Source: Micromonospora sp. WMMD1102 (GTDB lineage Bacteria; Actinomycetota; Actinomycetes; Mycobacteriales; Micromonosporaceae). From it: 64,000 nt of DNA. The DNA is taken from the NCBI RefSeq assembly GCF_029626265.1, contig NZ_JARUBN010000001.1, forward strand, positions 1,736,001 to 1,800,000, in the 5' to 3' direction. The position numbers and the translations under genes are program-made. This document shows, in pieces, positions 26,279 through 33,852 of the stretch. The notes beneath the pieces were generated by a model, which was not told where the DNA came from, searched no databases, and was given only the letters and a program-made list of their open reading frames with translations. Each line of letters starts with the position of its first letter. The first letter of the stretch is position 1.

Positions 26279-27310
26279 ATGGCTGGTGGGAGCGCGAAGG
26301 CGAAGCCCGTCGAGGTCGAGGTGGCCGGGCACACGGTGCGGCTGAGCAGCCCGGACCGGGTCTACTTCCCCCGTCGCGGGTTCACCAAGAAGGACATGTT
26401 CGACTACTACCTCGCGGTCGGCGACGGGATCGTGCGGGCGCTGGGCAACCGGCCGACGGCGTTGCAGCGCTTCCCGGAGGGCATCGAGGGGGAGATGTTC
26501 TACCAGAAGCGGGTGCCGGCCCGGGGTGTGCCGCCCTGGATCCAGACCGCCAGGATCCAGTTCCCGAGTGGCCGGAGCGCCGACGAGCTGTGCCCGGCCG
26601 ACCTGGCGCACGTCGCCTGGGCGGCCCAGATGGGGACGGTGGTCTTCCATCCCTGGCCGGTCCGGGGCGGCGACGTCGACCGTCCCGACGAGTTGCGCAT
26701 CGACCTCGACCCGCAGCCGGGCACCGACTTCGCCGACGCGGTGGAGGCGGCCGGCGAGGTGCGGGCGATCCTCGACGAGTTGGGCGCGACCGGCTGGCCG
26801 AAGACCTCCGGCGGCCGGGGTGTGCACGTCTACCTGCGGATCGAGCCCCGCTGGACCTTCACCGAGGTGCGCCGGGCGGTGATCGCGTTCGCCCGGGAGG
26901 TGGAGCGGCGCCGCCCCGATCTGGTCACCACCGCCTGGTGGAAGGAGCAGCGCGGCGAGAAGGTCTTCGTCGACTACAACCAGATGGCCCGGGACCGCAC
27001 GATCGCCTGTGCCTACTCGCTGCGGGCCAACGCCCGGGCCACCGTCTCCACCCCGGTGACCTGGGACGAGCTGCCGGACGTGGAGCCGGACGACTTCGAC
27101 CTGCGGACGGTGCCGGAGCGGATCGCGAAGATCGGCGACCCGCACGCCGGCATCGACGACGCACCGTGGGACATCGGCCCGCTGCTGGAGTGGGCCGACC
27201 GGGACGACCGGGACGGTTCCGGTGACCTGCCCTATCCGCCGGACCACCCGAAAATGCCGGGGGAGCCGAAGCGGGTCCAGCCGTCCCGGGACCGCGACCG
27301 CAAGGATTGA
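26279..27310 (+). CDS. Stand-alone LigD-type polymerase/primase (NHEJ)
   Basis: 343 residues from an ATG. It is the archaeo-eukaryotic-primase-like polymerase domain of LigD: SSPDRVYFPRRGFTKKD, FYQKRVPARG, the catalytic Asp pair in LRIDLDPQPG, the SGGRGVHVYLRI segment and FVDYNQMARDRTIACAYS. There is no nuclease or ligase domain attached; actinobacteria often encode the LigD parts separately. It adds nucleotides (often ribonucleotides) at broken ends during non-homologous end joining. A separate ATP-dependent ligase lies at 31964-33058, and no Ku gene is in the window. The C-terminus is highly charged (PSRDRDRKD). Confidence 0.95.
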   Translation: MAGGSAKAKPVEVEVAGHTVRLSSPDRVYFPRRGFTKKDMFDYYLAVGDGIVRALGNRPTALQRFPEGIEGEMFYQKRVPARGVPPWIQTARIQFPSGRSADELCPADLAHVAWAAQMGTVVFHPWPVRGGDVDRPDELRIDLDPQPGTDFADAVEAAGEVRAILDELGATGWPKTSGGRGVHVYLRIEPRWTFTEVRRAVIAFAREVERRRPDLVTTAWWKEQRGEKVFVDYNQMARDRTIACAYSLRANARATVSTPVTWDELPDVEPDDFDLRTVPERIAKIGDPHAGIDDAPWDIGPLLEWADRDDRDGSGDLPYPPDHPKMPGEPKRVQPSRDRDRKD

Positions 27311-27330
27311 CCGACTGGTGCCGCGTCGAC

Positions 27331-28221
27331 TCACCCGTCGTCGTGGCTGGGCCTGCGGAACTGCTCGATCATCGCCGCGTAGTCGCTGTCGGCGTGCCCG
27401 TCGGCGACGGCCCGGTCCGCCATCGCTTTCAGCAGCCTCGGCAGTTCGGCGTCGATTCCCAGCGACTCGCTCTCGTGCACCAGGTGCGCCATCGCGCCCA
27501 GGTGGGTGCCGATGGTCGCGTCCCGCGCCGTGTATTCGCGCTTGTCGATCTGCTGTGCCAGGTCGGGCAGCCAGTCGCGTACCGTCCCGATCAGCGGGCC
27601 GGCGAACGAGGCGAAGGTAGCGGCGTCCACGCCGGCCGTGCCGACCAGGGCGGCGCCCTGGAAAAAGCTGTTCAGCACGCTCCACATCGCCCCGAGCATC
27701 GCCACGTCGTGCAGCGACGACAACCCGTGGTCGGCACCCAGATATGTCGTGCCGGCGCCGAGCAGCCGCAGCGTCGGTTCGTGCCGGTCGAAGGCGGCCC
27801 GGGGGCCGCTGTAGAAGAGGGTGGCCTCGGCCGTGCCGATCGCCGGCGGGACCGCCATGATCGCCCCGTCCAGATAGCTGCCGCCCCGCCGGGTCAGCCA
27901 CTCGGCGGTCCGCCGGGCCTCCTCGGAGGTACCCGAGGTCAGGTTCACCAGGACCCGCCCGCCGAGGCTGTCGCCCAGCGGTTCCAGGAGTTCGCGTACG
28001 GCGGCGTAGTCCGACACGCAGACGATCACGAGCGGGCTGGCCGCCACCGCCTGGGCGGGCGAGCCGGCGAGCCGCGCCCCCTCGGCGACGAGTTCGGCGG
28101 CCCTCGCCGTGGTCCGGTTCCACACGGTGGTGGGGTGACCGGCGCGCAGGAACGTTCCGGCCAGCGCCCGGCCCATCAGGCCCAGGCCGACGACGGTCAC
28201 CGGAGTCTTGTCGATGTTCAT
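27331..28221 (-). CDS. NADP-dependent imine-reductase-like / beta-hydroxyacid dehydrogenase family protein
   Basis: 296 residues from the ATG at 28221. The upstream ATG at 28242 lies inside the promoter/operator and is unlikely. The Rossmann motif VTVVGLGLMGRALAG with WNRTTARA suggests NADPH. SGTSEEARRTAEWL and the helical C-terminal domain (DVAMLGAMWSVLNSFFQGAAL) resemble imine reductases and 3-hydroxyisobutyrate dehydrogenase relatives. The catalytic Lys of the hydroxyacid dehydrogenases is not evident, which favours an imine-reductase-like enzyme. It is divergent from a MerR regulator, with which it shares a 50-bp regulatory region. Confidence 0.85.
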   Translation of the reverse strand: MNIDKTPVTVVGLGLMGRALAGTFLRAGHPTTVWNRTTARAAELVAEGARLAGSPAQAVAASPLVIVCVSDYAAVRELLEPLGDSLGGRVLVNLTSGTSEEARRTAEWLTRRGGSYLDGAIMAVPPAIGTAEATLFYSGPRAAFDRHEPTLRLLGAGTTYLGADHGLSSLHDVAMLGAMWSVLNSFFQGAALVGTAGVDAATFASFAGPLIGTVRDWLPDLAQQIDKREYTARDATIGTHLGAMAHLVHESESLGIDAELPRLLKAMADRAVADGHADSDYAAMIEQFRRPSHDDG

Positions 28222-28227
28222 GGCAGG

Positions 28228-28259
28228 ATCATCGACGTTCACACCGATATGAAGGTCAA
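28228..28259 (-). promoter_or_regulatory. MerR-type promoter with elongated spacer and dyad operator
   Basis: On the minus strand TTGACC (28259-28254) and GATGAT (28233-28228) are 20 bp apart. Between them lies a dyad with half sites GACcTTCA and TGAAcGTC (28257-28234), the layout used by MerR-family activators that untwist an over-long spacer. The predicted transcription start is about 28221, which is the ATG of the reductase, so the mRNA would be leaderless. Confidence 0.7.
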
Positions 28260-28271
28260 GGAGGCGTGACC

Positions 28272-28667
28272 GTGCTGATCGGGGAGCTGAGCCGGCAGAC
28301 CGGAGTCAACACGCACCAGTTGCGCTACTACGAGGCCCAGGGCCTGCTCGAACCCGCACGGGCCAGCAGCGGCTACCGGGAGTACGGCGACGGCGACGTG
28401 GTGACCGTCACCCAGATCAGGAGACTGCTCGAAGCCGGACTCTCCACACAGGAGATCGGATTCCTGCTGCCCTGCGCCACCGGTACGGCCCCGGAACTCG
28501 AACCCTGCCCCGAACTGCTGGACACGTTGCGGGCCCGGCTGCACGGGTTGGACGACCGGACCGACACGCTCACCCGCTCCCGGCAGGCGCTTGTCGACTA
28601 CATCGCGGTCACCGAGCGGCGGGTGTCGACGTACCCGGGCGGTTCCGGCGTCTGCCCGACGGAGTGA
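28272..28667 (+). CDS. MerR-family transcriptional regulator
   Basis: 131 residues from the GTG at 28272, because AAGGAGG (28258-28264) is 7 nt away; the GTG at 28266 is only 1 nt from it. The winged HTH is clear: LIGELSRQTGVNTHQLRYYEAQGLL, followed by SGYREYGDGDV and the coiled-coil dimer helix. Two Cys (LPCATG and EPCPELL) occur in the C-terminal part, but the spacing does not match a known metal site. It probably controls the divergent imine-reductase-like gene through the operator in the shared spacer. Confidence 0.92.
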   Translation: MLIGELSRQTGVNTHQLRYYEAQGLLEPARASSGYREYGDGDVVTVTQIRRLLEAGLSTQEIGFLLPCATGTAPELEPCPELLDTLRARLHGLDDRTDTLTRSRQALVDYIAVTERRVSTYPGGSGVCPTE

Positions 28668-28692
28668 GCCGCGTGCTCGCGTGCCCGCCCGG

Positions 28693-28881
28693 TCAGTCCC
28701 GGGACACCTCGGCCAGGAAGGACCGCCAGGCGTCCGGGCCGAAGGCCAGCACCGGCCCGGACCGGTCCTTGCTGTCCCGGACGAGCACCCGGCCGGGCAG
28801 GTTGCCGGTCACCTCCACGCAGTTGCCGGCGTTGGGGCTGGATCGGGTCGACTTGCGCCACCGGGCCTCTGCTACGTCCAT
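28693..28881 (-). CDS. DUF397-domain protein
   Basis: 62 residues from the ATG at 28881. The DUF397 signature WRKSTRSSPNAGNCVEV, then VRDSKDRSGPVLAFGPDAWRSFL, is complete. These small proteins are usually encoded right after an XRE/DUF5753 regulator, as here, with a 10-nt overlap with the regulator remnant. They are abundant in actinomycetes and linked to development and possibly toxin-antitoxin-like control (family knowledge). Confidence 0.9.
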   Translation of the reverse strand: MDVAEARWRKSTRSSPNAGNCVEVTGNLPGRVLVRDSKDRSGPVLAFGPDAWRSFLAEVSRD

Positions 28882-29385
28882 GTCTCCGCCACTTCCCTGA
28901 TCAACTCGATGGACTGTTGCACAGGCAGTGCAACGCCGCGCACCTTCTCCCACGCCTCACGGACGAGCAGGAGATCGTCCCGGCCGCTCCGAGACCAGCC
29001 CCTGGAGTTGGTGGTCGAGATAGACCAGGTCCCGGCAGTCCGCCAGCGTGGCGATCGCGAACGCACCGGCCAGTCCAACGTACGCCCCGGTGGCGGCCGG
29101 GACTATATGGATGTTCACATTCGGTCGCTCCGCCATCACCAACAGATGTTCGAGCTGTTCCCGCATCACCGCCGGGCCGCCGACGCAGCGGCGTAGCACA
29201 GCCTCGTCCAGCACCGCGAAGACCAGCGGCGGCTTCTCCCGGCCGTCCTCGGTCGGTGGCCGTTGCCTGGTCTCCACGGACGAGACATGACTTCCCGAAT
29301 ACGTGATCGCCTTTCCGAAGTCCTCCTGACTCAAGCCGCGTGACGTGCGTAGGATCCGCAGTTCCGTGATCAGGAATTCCGACAT
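28872..29385 (-). pseudogene. XRE/DUF5753 regulator, remnant with internal deletion and frameshift
   Basis: The N-terminal HTH (LRTSRGLSQEDFGKAITYSGSHVSS) is followed directly by the late DUF5753 part (REKPPLVFAVLDEAVLRRCVGG). About 110 residues normally found between RPPTED and REKPP are missing. The frame then breaks after LVSER: an extra G in the tract ccc at 28979-28981 (plus strand) shifts the reading. The proper C-terminus DDLLLVREAWEKV to IREVAETWT continues in another frame to a TAG at 28872. The full-length family is about 280 residues. The following DUF397 gene is intact. A base-call error in the G-run is an alternative for the frameshift but not for the deletion. Confidence 0.8.
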
Positions 29386-29605
29386 GCCGCCCACGATCGC
29401 TCACTCCCCACAGAAGATGTCGGCGCGGGTCCGATCCGCTGGCACACGGGACGGTCCTGGTAGGACTCCCGACCTTAGGGGTGGTGACCAGGGCTGTAAA
29501 CACCGAACCGCCGTGCGACGATATGTTGAGGAACGGCTGAGCAACGATTGCTCATGATCGGGCGAGTAACAGTGTTGCGGTCGGAGCGGCGATTCGCTAA
29601 GCGCG

Positions 29606-30073
29606 TCAGAGCGACAGTTTCATGCCCTCGTGACTGGCCCGGAAGCCGAGTCCGGCATAGAAGCGGTGCGCGTCCGTACGCCGCTTGTCGGTGGTCAACT
29701 GGACCAGCCGGCAGCCGCGTTCCCGGGCCTGGTCCACCGCCCAGGTCATCATCCGCCGCCCGATGCCGTCGCCGCGCCGGTCGGAGCGGACCCGGACAGC
29801 CTCGATCTGCATCCGTTCGGCGCCGCGCCGGCTCACTCCGGGGATGAAGGTGAGCTGCATGGTGCCGATCGGCTCGCCGTCGAGTTCGGCGACGACCAGT
29901 TCGTTGCGCGGGTCGGAGTCGACCGCCTCGAAGCCGGCCCAGTAGGCGGCGTCGACCTCCTCGCCGGTCGGCTCCGCCGGCTCCCGGCTCACGGCCACCT
30001 CGTCGTCGAGCAGCATCGCGACGATCGCCGGCACGTCCTCGCGGCGGGCGGTTCGGAAGATCAGCTCAGCCAT
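29606..30073 (-). CDS. GNAT-family N-acetyltransferase
   Basis: 155 residues from the ATG of MAELIFRTAR. GNAT core elements are visible: FRTARREDVPAIVAML, the core strand GTMQLTFIPGVSRRG, the pyrophosphate loop RVRSDRRGDGIGRRMM and HRFYAGLGFRASHEG at the end. It resembles small-molecule or aminoglycoside-like acetyltransferases, but the substrate is unknown. It is a single gene. Confidence 0.92.
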   Translation of the reverse strand: MAELIFRTARREDVPAIVAMLLDDEVAVSREPAEPTGEEVDAAYWAGFEAVDSDPRNELVVAELDGEPIGTMQLTFIPGVSRRGAERMQIEAVRVRSDRRGDGIGRRMMTWAVDQARERGCRLVQLTTDKRRTDAHRFYAGLGFRASHEGMKLSL

Positions 30074-30354
30074 GCGGGTCAGCCTGGCACATCGCACCTG
30101 CTGGTGCCGCTACCGAATGGGCGGATCCGGGCGGACCGCCATGGCCTGGCGGTCGGCAGGTAGTCGCAGCGCAGACTGTCGAGCTGCTCCGTTCGTGCGC
30201 CCGCTGCAGTGCGGTGCGTGTGGGCCTGCTGTCGGGCGGTGCGTGTGCGCCGGCTGCCCCGTTTGTGCACCCAGCTCGACAGTCTGCCCGAGAGGTTGGG
30301 TCCGGGCGCCCGGACCGCCCCACCCGCCCAGGAGAGACGCTCGGACCCCGGGTG
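30074..30354. other. 280-bp intergenic region with long-range inverted repeat
   Basis: Contains perfect 16-bp inverted arms gcagactgtcgagctg (30171-30186) and its complement (30272-30287), about 85 bp apart. Between them gcggtgcgtgtg occurs twice, at 30211 and 30236. It could fold into a single large stem-loop. No gene is seen; the promoter of the GNAT is probably at the left end. Confidence 0.7.
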
Positions 30355-31929
30355 TCAGCGGGCGGGGCAGGTGGTGCCGCCGCTCGGCGGCTTGAGGTCG
30401 ATCAGGTAGTCGTCGACGGCGTCGGTTATGCAGCGGGTCTGCGGATAGGCGGTGTGTCCCTCGCCCTGCCAGGTCAGCACCACGCCGACGTCGAGCATCT
30501 CGGCCAGCTTCGGCGTCTGCTCGTAGGGCGTGGCCGGGTCGCCGGTGGTGCCGACCACGACGATCGGCGGGGCGCCGGTCGCCGGGCCGGTCGGGTACGG
30601 GTCCCGCTGTCCCGGCCAGAACTCGCAGCTCAGCATGCCGACTGCCAGCGGGGCGCCGAAGAGCGGGTACTTCTCACGCCACTCCGACTGCAACGACCGG
30701 ATCCGCTCCACCCCGACCCTGCCCTCCTCGTCGGCGCAGTTCACCGAGAGGTTCGCGTCGAACAGGTTCGTGTAGGTCCCGTTCTCGCCCCGCTCGGCGT
30801 AGGCGTCGGCGAGTTCGAAGACCTCCTTCGGGTCGCCCGCGCCGAGCGAGTCGATCGCGGCGGCGAGCTTCTGCCAACCGGACTCGGTGTAGAGCGAGGA
30901 GATCACGGCGTAGAAGATCCAGCCGGCGGTCGCATCCCGGCCGCCCTCGCCGCGTACCGGATTCACCCGGGCCTTCTCCAGGGCGTCGGTCACCGCACCC
31001 CGGGCGTCCGGGGCGATCGGGCAGCGGCCCGGCGTCTGCCGGCACCAGGTGGTGAAGTTGGTGAAGGCCCGCTCGAAGCCCTTGGCCTGGCTCTCCGAGC
31101 CGGCCACGATGTCCTGCTTCGGGTCGACCGCGCCGTCCAGCACCAGCGCCCGGACATTGCGCGGGAAGAGCTGGGCGTACGTCGCGCCGAGCAGGGTGCC
31201 GTAGGAGTAGCCGAGGTAGCTCAGCTTCTCGTCGCCGACGGCGGTGCGGATCGCGTCCATGTCGTGCGCGGCCTGCTCGGTGGAGAAGAGCCGCAGCCGT
31301 TCGCCGTACCTGCTGCCGCAGGTGTCGCCGATCCTGCGGTTCAGCGCCACCAGCTCGTCGAACTCGGCCTGGTCGGCCGGGTCGGGCTCGAAGCCGAAGG
31401 TGCTGTCCAGGTCGGCGTCGGAGACGCACTTGACGGGGGAGGAGCGGGACACTCCGCGAGGGTCGAAGCCGATGACGTCGAAACGCCGGGTCACCTCGTC
31501 GGGCAGCCCGCCGAAGCTGGCCCCGAACGACAGGTAGACCGCCGAGTCGACGCCGGAACCGCCGGGCCCGCCGGGGTTGACCAGCAGCGAGCCGATCCGG
31601 TCCTGCTGCTTCGCCGAGCGGATCCGCAGCAGCGAGATCTCCAGCTTGTCGCCGCCCGCGCCGGCACCGCCGGGCGTGTTCCAGTCCGCGGGTACGGCGA
31701 TGGTGGCACAGTCGTACCGCATGCCGGACGCGGCCCGGCCGACCAGCTTGCGCGGCACCTCCGGGCAGGGCTTCCAGTCCGCGGCGGCGGCGCCGTTGGG
31801 CTGCGCCGCCGGCCCACCGCGCTCGCCCGCGTCGTCCGGCCGGAACAGCGGGATGGTGCAGCCGGCGACCAGCAGCACGGCGACGAGGAGACCGGCCAGG
31901 GGCAGTCGGCGAAGGTGCGAGCGGGGCAA
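30355..31929 (-). CDS. Secreted alpha/beta-hydrolase lipoprotein (tripeptidyl aminopeptidase-like)
   Basis: 524 residues from a TTG at 31929 with GGAGG 8 nt upstream; no ATG or GTG fits the signal peptide. The N-terminus has RRLPLAGLLVAVLLVAGC, a lipobox with Cys21. The catalytic domain follows: oxyanion segment LLVNPGGPGGSG, DVIGFDPRGVSRSS, nucleophile elbow YLGYSYGTLLGA (Ser), and a C-terminal TAP-like domain with VVGTTGDPATPYEQ (Asp) and WQGEGHTAYPQTRC (His). This is the Streptomyces SlpD/SlpE family, which cleaves tripeptides from N-termini outside the cell. Confidence 0.93.
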   Translation of the reverse strand: MPRSHLRRLPLAGLLVAVLLVAGCTIPLFRPDDAGERGGPAAQPNGAAAADWKPCPEVPRKLVGRAASGMRYDCATIAVPADWNTPGGAGAGGDKLEISLLRIRSAKQQDRIGSLLVNPGGPGGSGVDSAVYLSFGASFGGLPDEVTRRFDVIGFDPRGVSRSSPVKCVSDADLDSTFGFEPDPADQAEFDELVALNRRIGDTCGSRYGERLRLFSTEQAAHDMDAIRTAVGDEKLSYLGYSYGTLLGATYAQLFPRNVRALVLDGAVDPKQDIVAGSESQAKGFERAFTNFTTWCRQTPGRCPIAPDARGAVTDALEKARVNPVRGEGGRDATAGWIFYAVISSLYTESGWQKLAAAIDSLGAGDPKEVFELADAYAERGENGTYTNLFDANLSVNCADEEGRVGVERIRSLQSEWREKYPLFGAPLAVGMLSCEFWPGQRDPYPTGPATGAPPIVVVGTTGDPATPYEQTPKLAEMLDVGVVLTWQGEGHTAYPQTRCITDAVDDYLIDLKPPSGGTTCPAR

Positions 31930-31963
31930 GGGAACGTCCTCCGTGTTCGTGTCGACGGTCAGG

Positions 31964-33058
31964 CTACGCGCCGGAGGCGAGCGGGTCGCCCCGGAGCACC
32001 TGGTCGACGTCGAACCGGATCGGACGGTCGAGTTGGTCGTACCCGCAGGAGGCCGGCTCCCGGTCGGGCCGCCAGCGGACGAACTGGGCGGTGTGCCGGA
32101 ACCTGTCCCCCTCCATCGCGTCGTAGCCGACCTCGACCACCAGCTCCGGCCGCAGTGGCACCCACTCCAGGCTCTTGGTGCCGGACCACCGGCTCGGACC
32201 GCCCGGGATGCGCTGCCCGGCGGTGTGGTCGCCGTGCACCCAGGGATGCTCCTCGACACCCTCGCGGTACGGCGCCAGCTCGTCCAGCAGCTCGACCCGG
32301 CGGGCGGCGGTGAACGACGCCGAGACGCCGACGTGGTGCAGCGTGCCCGCCTCGTCGTAGAGCCCGAGCAGCAGCGAGCCGACCACCGGGCCGGACTTGT
32401 GCCAGCGGAAGCCGGCCACCACCACGTCGGCGGTGCGGGTGTGCTTGACCTTGAACATCAGCCGCTTGCCCGGCTCGTACGGGATGTCGGCGGGCTTGGC
32501 GACCAGCCCGTCCAGCCCGGCTCCCTCGAAGATCTCGAACCACCGGGCCGCCGTCTCCGGGTCGCTGGTGGTCTGGGTGACGTGCACCGGGGGTACGACG
32601 TCGCGCAGCTCCTCGACCAGCCGGGCCCGGCGCTCCTGGTAGGGCCGGTCGACAAGCGACTCGTCGCCGACCGCGAGCAGGTCGAAGGCGACCAGGTCGG
32701 CCGGGGTCGTCTCGGCCAGCATGTTGACCCGGGAGGCGGCCGGGTGGATGCGCTGGCTGAGCAGTTCGAAGTCGAGCCTCGGCTCGCCGTCCGGGCCGTC
32801 CCGGCGGATCACGACCAGCTCGCCGTCGACCGCGCAGCGGGTCGGCAACTGCCTCCGGGCCTGCGCGACGACCTCGGGGAAATACCGGGTCAGCGTCTTG
32901 CCGCCCCGGCTGGCCAGCTCGACCTCGTCACCGTCCCGGAAGACGATGCAGCGGAAGCCGTCCCACTTCGGCTCGTAACTCATCCCGGGCCCGGTGGGGA
33001 TCTTCGGCACGCTCCTGGCCAGCATCGGTTCGACCGGCGGGTTGATCGGCAGCTCCAC
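31964..33058 (-). CDS. ATP-dependent DNA ligase (LigD ligase-domain type)
   Basis: 364 residues from a GTG. The nucleotidyltransferase motif I is EPKWDGFRC with the AMP-accepting Lys near residue 30. Motifs III (DGELVVI), IIIa (LVAFDLLAV), IV (DGLVAKP) and V (LMFKVKHTRTADVVV) are intact, and a C-terminal OB fold ends with WRPDREPASC. It corresponds to the ligase domain of LigD or LigC without polymerase or nuclease domains. It seals breaks in NHEJ or base excision repair. The polymerase part is encoded apart at 26279-27310. It lies 34 nt upstream of the peptidase gene on the same strand. Confidence 0.93.
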   Translation of the reverse strand: MELPINPPVEPMLARSVPKIPTGPGMSYEPKWDGFRCIVFRDGDEVELASRGGKTLTRYFPEVVAQARRQLPTRCAVDGELVVIRRDGPDGEPRLDFELLSQRIHPAASRVNMLAETTPADLVAFDLLAVGDESLVDRPYQERRARLVEELRDVVPPVHVTQTTSDPETAARWFEIFEGAGLDGLVAKPADIPYEPGKRLMFKVKHTRTADVVVAGFRWHKSGPVVGSLLLGLYDEAGTLHHVGVSASFTAARRVELLDELAPYREGVEEHPWVHGDHTAGQRIPGGPSRWSGTKSLEWVPLRPELVVEVGYDAMEGDRFRHTAQFVRWRPDREPASCGYDQLDRPIRFDVDQVLRGDPLASGA

Positions 33059-33199
33059 CCGGCCAAGTCAACCAGATGGGCGACGGGCCGGGGTGCCCTG
33101 CGGCCGTACCCGGTGTCACATCCGCCCCAACTGGCCCGCCAGTCTCGCCTCGGGTACCTCGACCGAGGAGTTTTCGCAGTTCAGAGCTATCTTCGCCGG

Positions 33200-33424
33200 A
33201 TGCGGGGCTGGGTCTGCACCTGCTGCGGGCGGTGGCAGGTGACCGTCGAGCGGCTTGCCGGGAGGTACCTCTACCGGCTGGCGTACGCCTATCGGGGGGA
33301 GGTGGGCGGGGTGGACGTGGTCGGCGAGGTGGGTACGGTCGCGGCGCTGGAGCGGCTGCTGCTGGCCCGTACCCCGGTGACCCTGGCCGACCTGCGCGAA
33401 CGTCCGGCCGGCCGGGCCTCGTGA
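33200..33424 (+). CDS. Small hypothetical protein with CxxC pair
   Basis: 74 residues if the ATG of MRGWVCTCCGRW is used. It has a CTCC motif near the start and then a helical, acidic-basic segment ending in ERPAGRAS. No family recognised. It lies between the ligase gene (divergent) and a small gene on the other strand. The GC bias of third positions supports coding, but the start is uncertain. Confidence 0.5.
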   Translation: MRGWVCTCCGRWQVTVERLAGRYLYRLAYAYRGEVGGVDVVGEVGTVAALERLLLARTPVTLADLRERPAGRAS

Positions 33425-33456
33425 ACCGACGATGTCTATCGGGGGGCTGCGCGTCC

Positions 33457-33660
33457 CTACAGCGTCTTCGCGATCTCGGCCAGTACGTCGGCCGGCACCT
33501 CCACCGCTGTTTCGTGCGCCGGGATGTCGAGCTGGGCCAGCGCCTCCGGGTCCGCGACGCGCCAGCCCTGCACGATGAAGGTGTCACGGTCCGTGCGGTA
33601 CAGCGACGGGCAGTTGTTGACCTGGGACTGCGCCGTCTTGCGAATGAAAGTGAGCTTCAC
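33457..33660 (-). CDS. Small conserved actinobacterial protein
   Basis: 67 residues from a GTG. The sequence LTFIRKTAQSQVNNCPSLY, then RDTFIVQGWRVADPEALAQL and EVPADVLAEIAKTL, belongs to a small family abundant in actinomycetes and often near XRE/DUF397 genes. No catalytic or membrane features. The role is unknown; the AT-richer DNA upstream (33661-33800) probably holds its promoter. Confidence 0.8.
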   Translation of the reverse strand: MKLTFIRKTAQSQVNNCPSLYRTDRDTFIVQGWRVADPEALAQLDIPAHETAVEVPADVLAEIAKTL

Positions 33661-33852
33661 GATCGGGCCTTTCGCTCCTTTTAGCCGCTTTTGGGGCGGA
33701 TGCCCCTGCGGTCCGTGTTGCATTATGCGGCTAATCGGGACGTTCGGGCACGGATTACGGCACCGTGGTGGCGTGAATGTAGGTGAATGGTCGATTCATC
33801 TCGCGCCGGATACGGGGCTTTTTCTGCTATTGGGGTGCCCCGGGGCGGCGGC

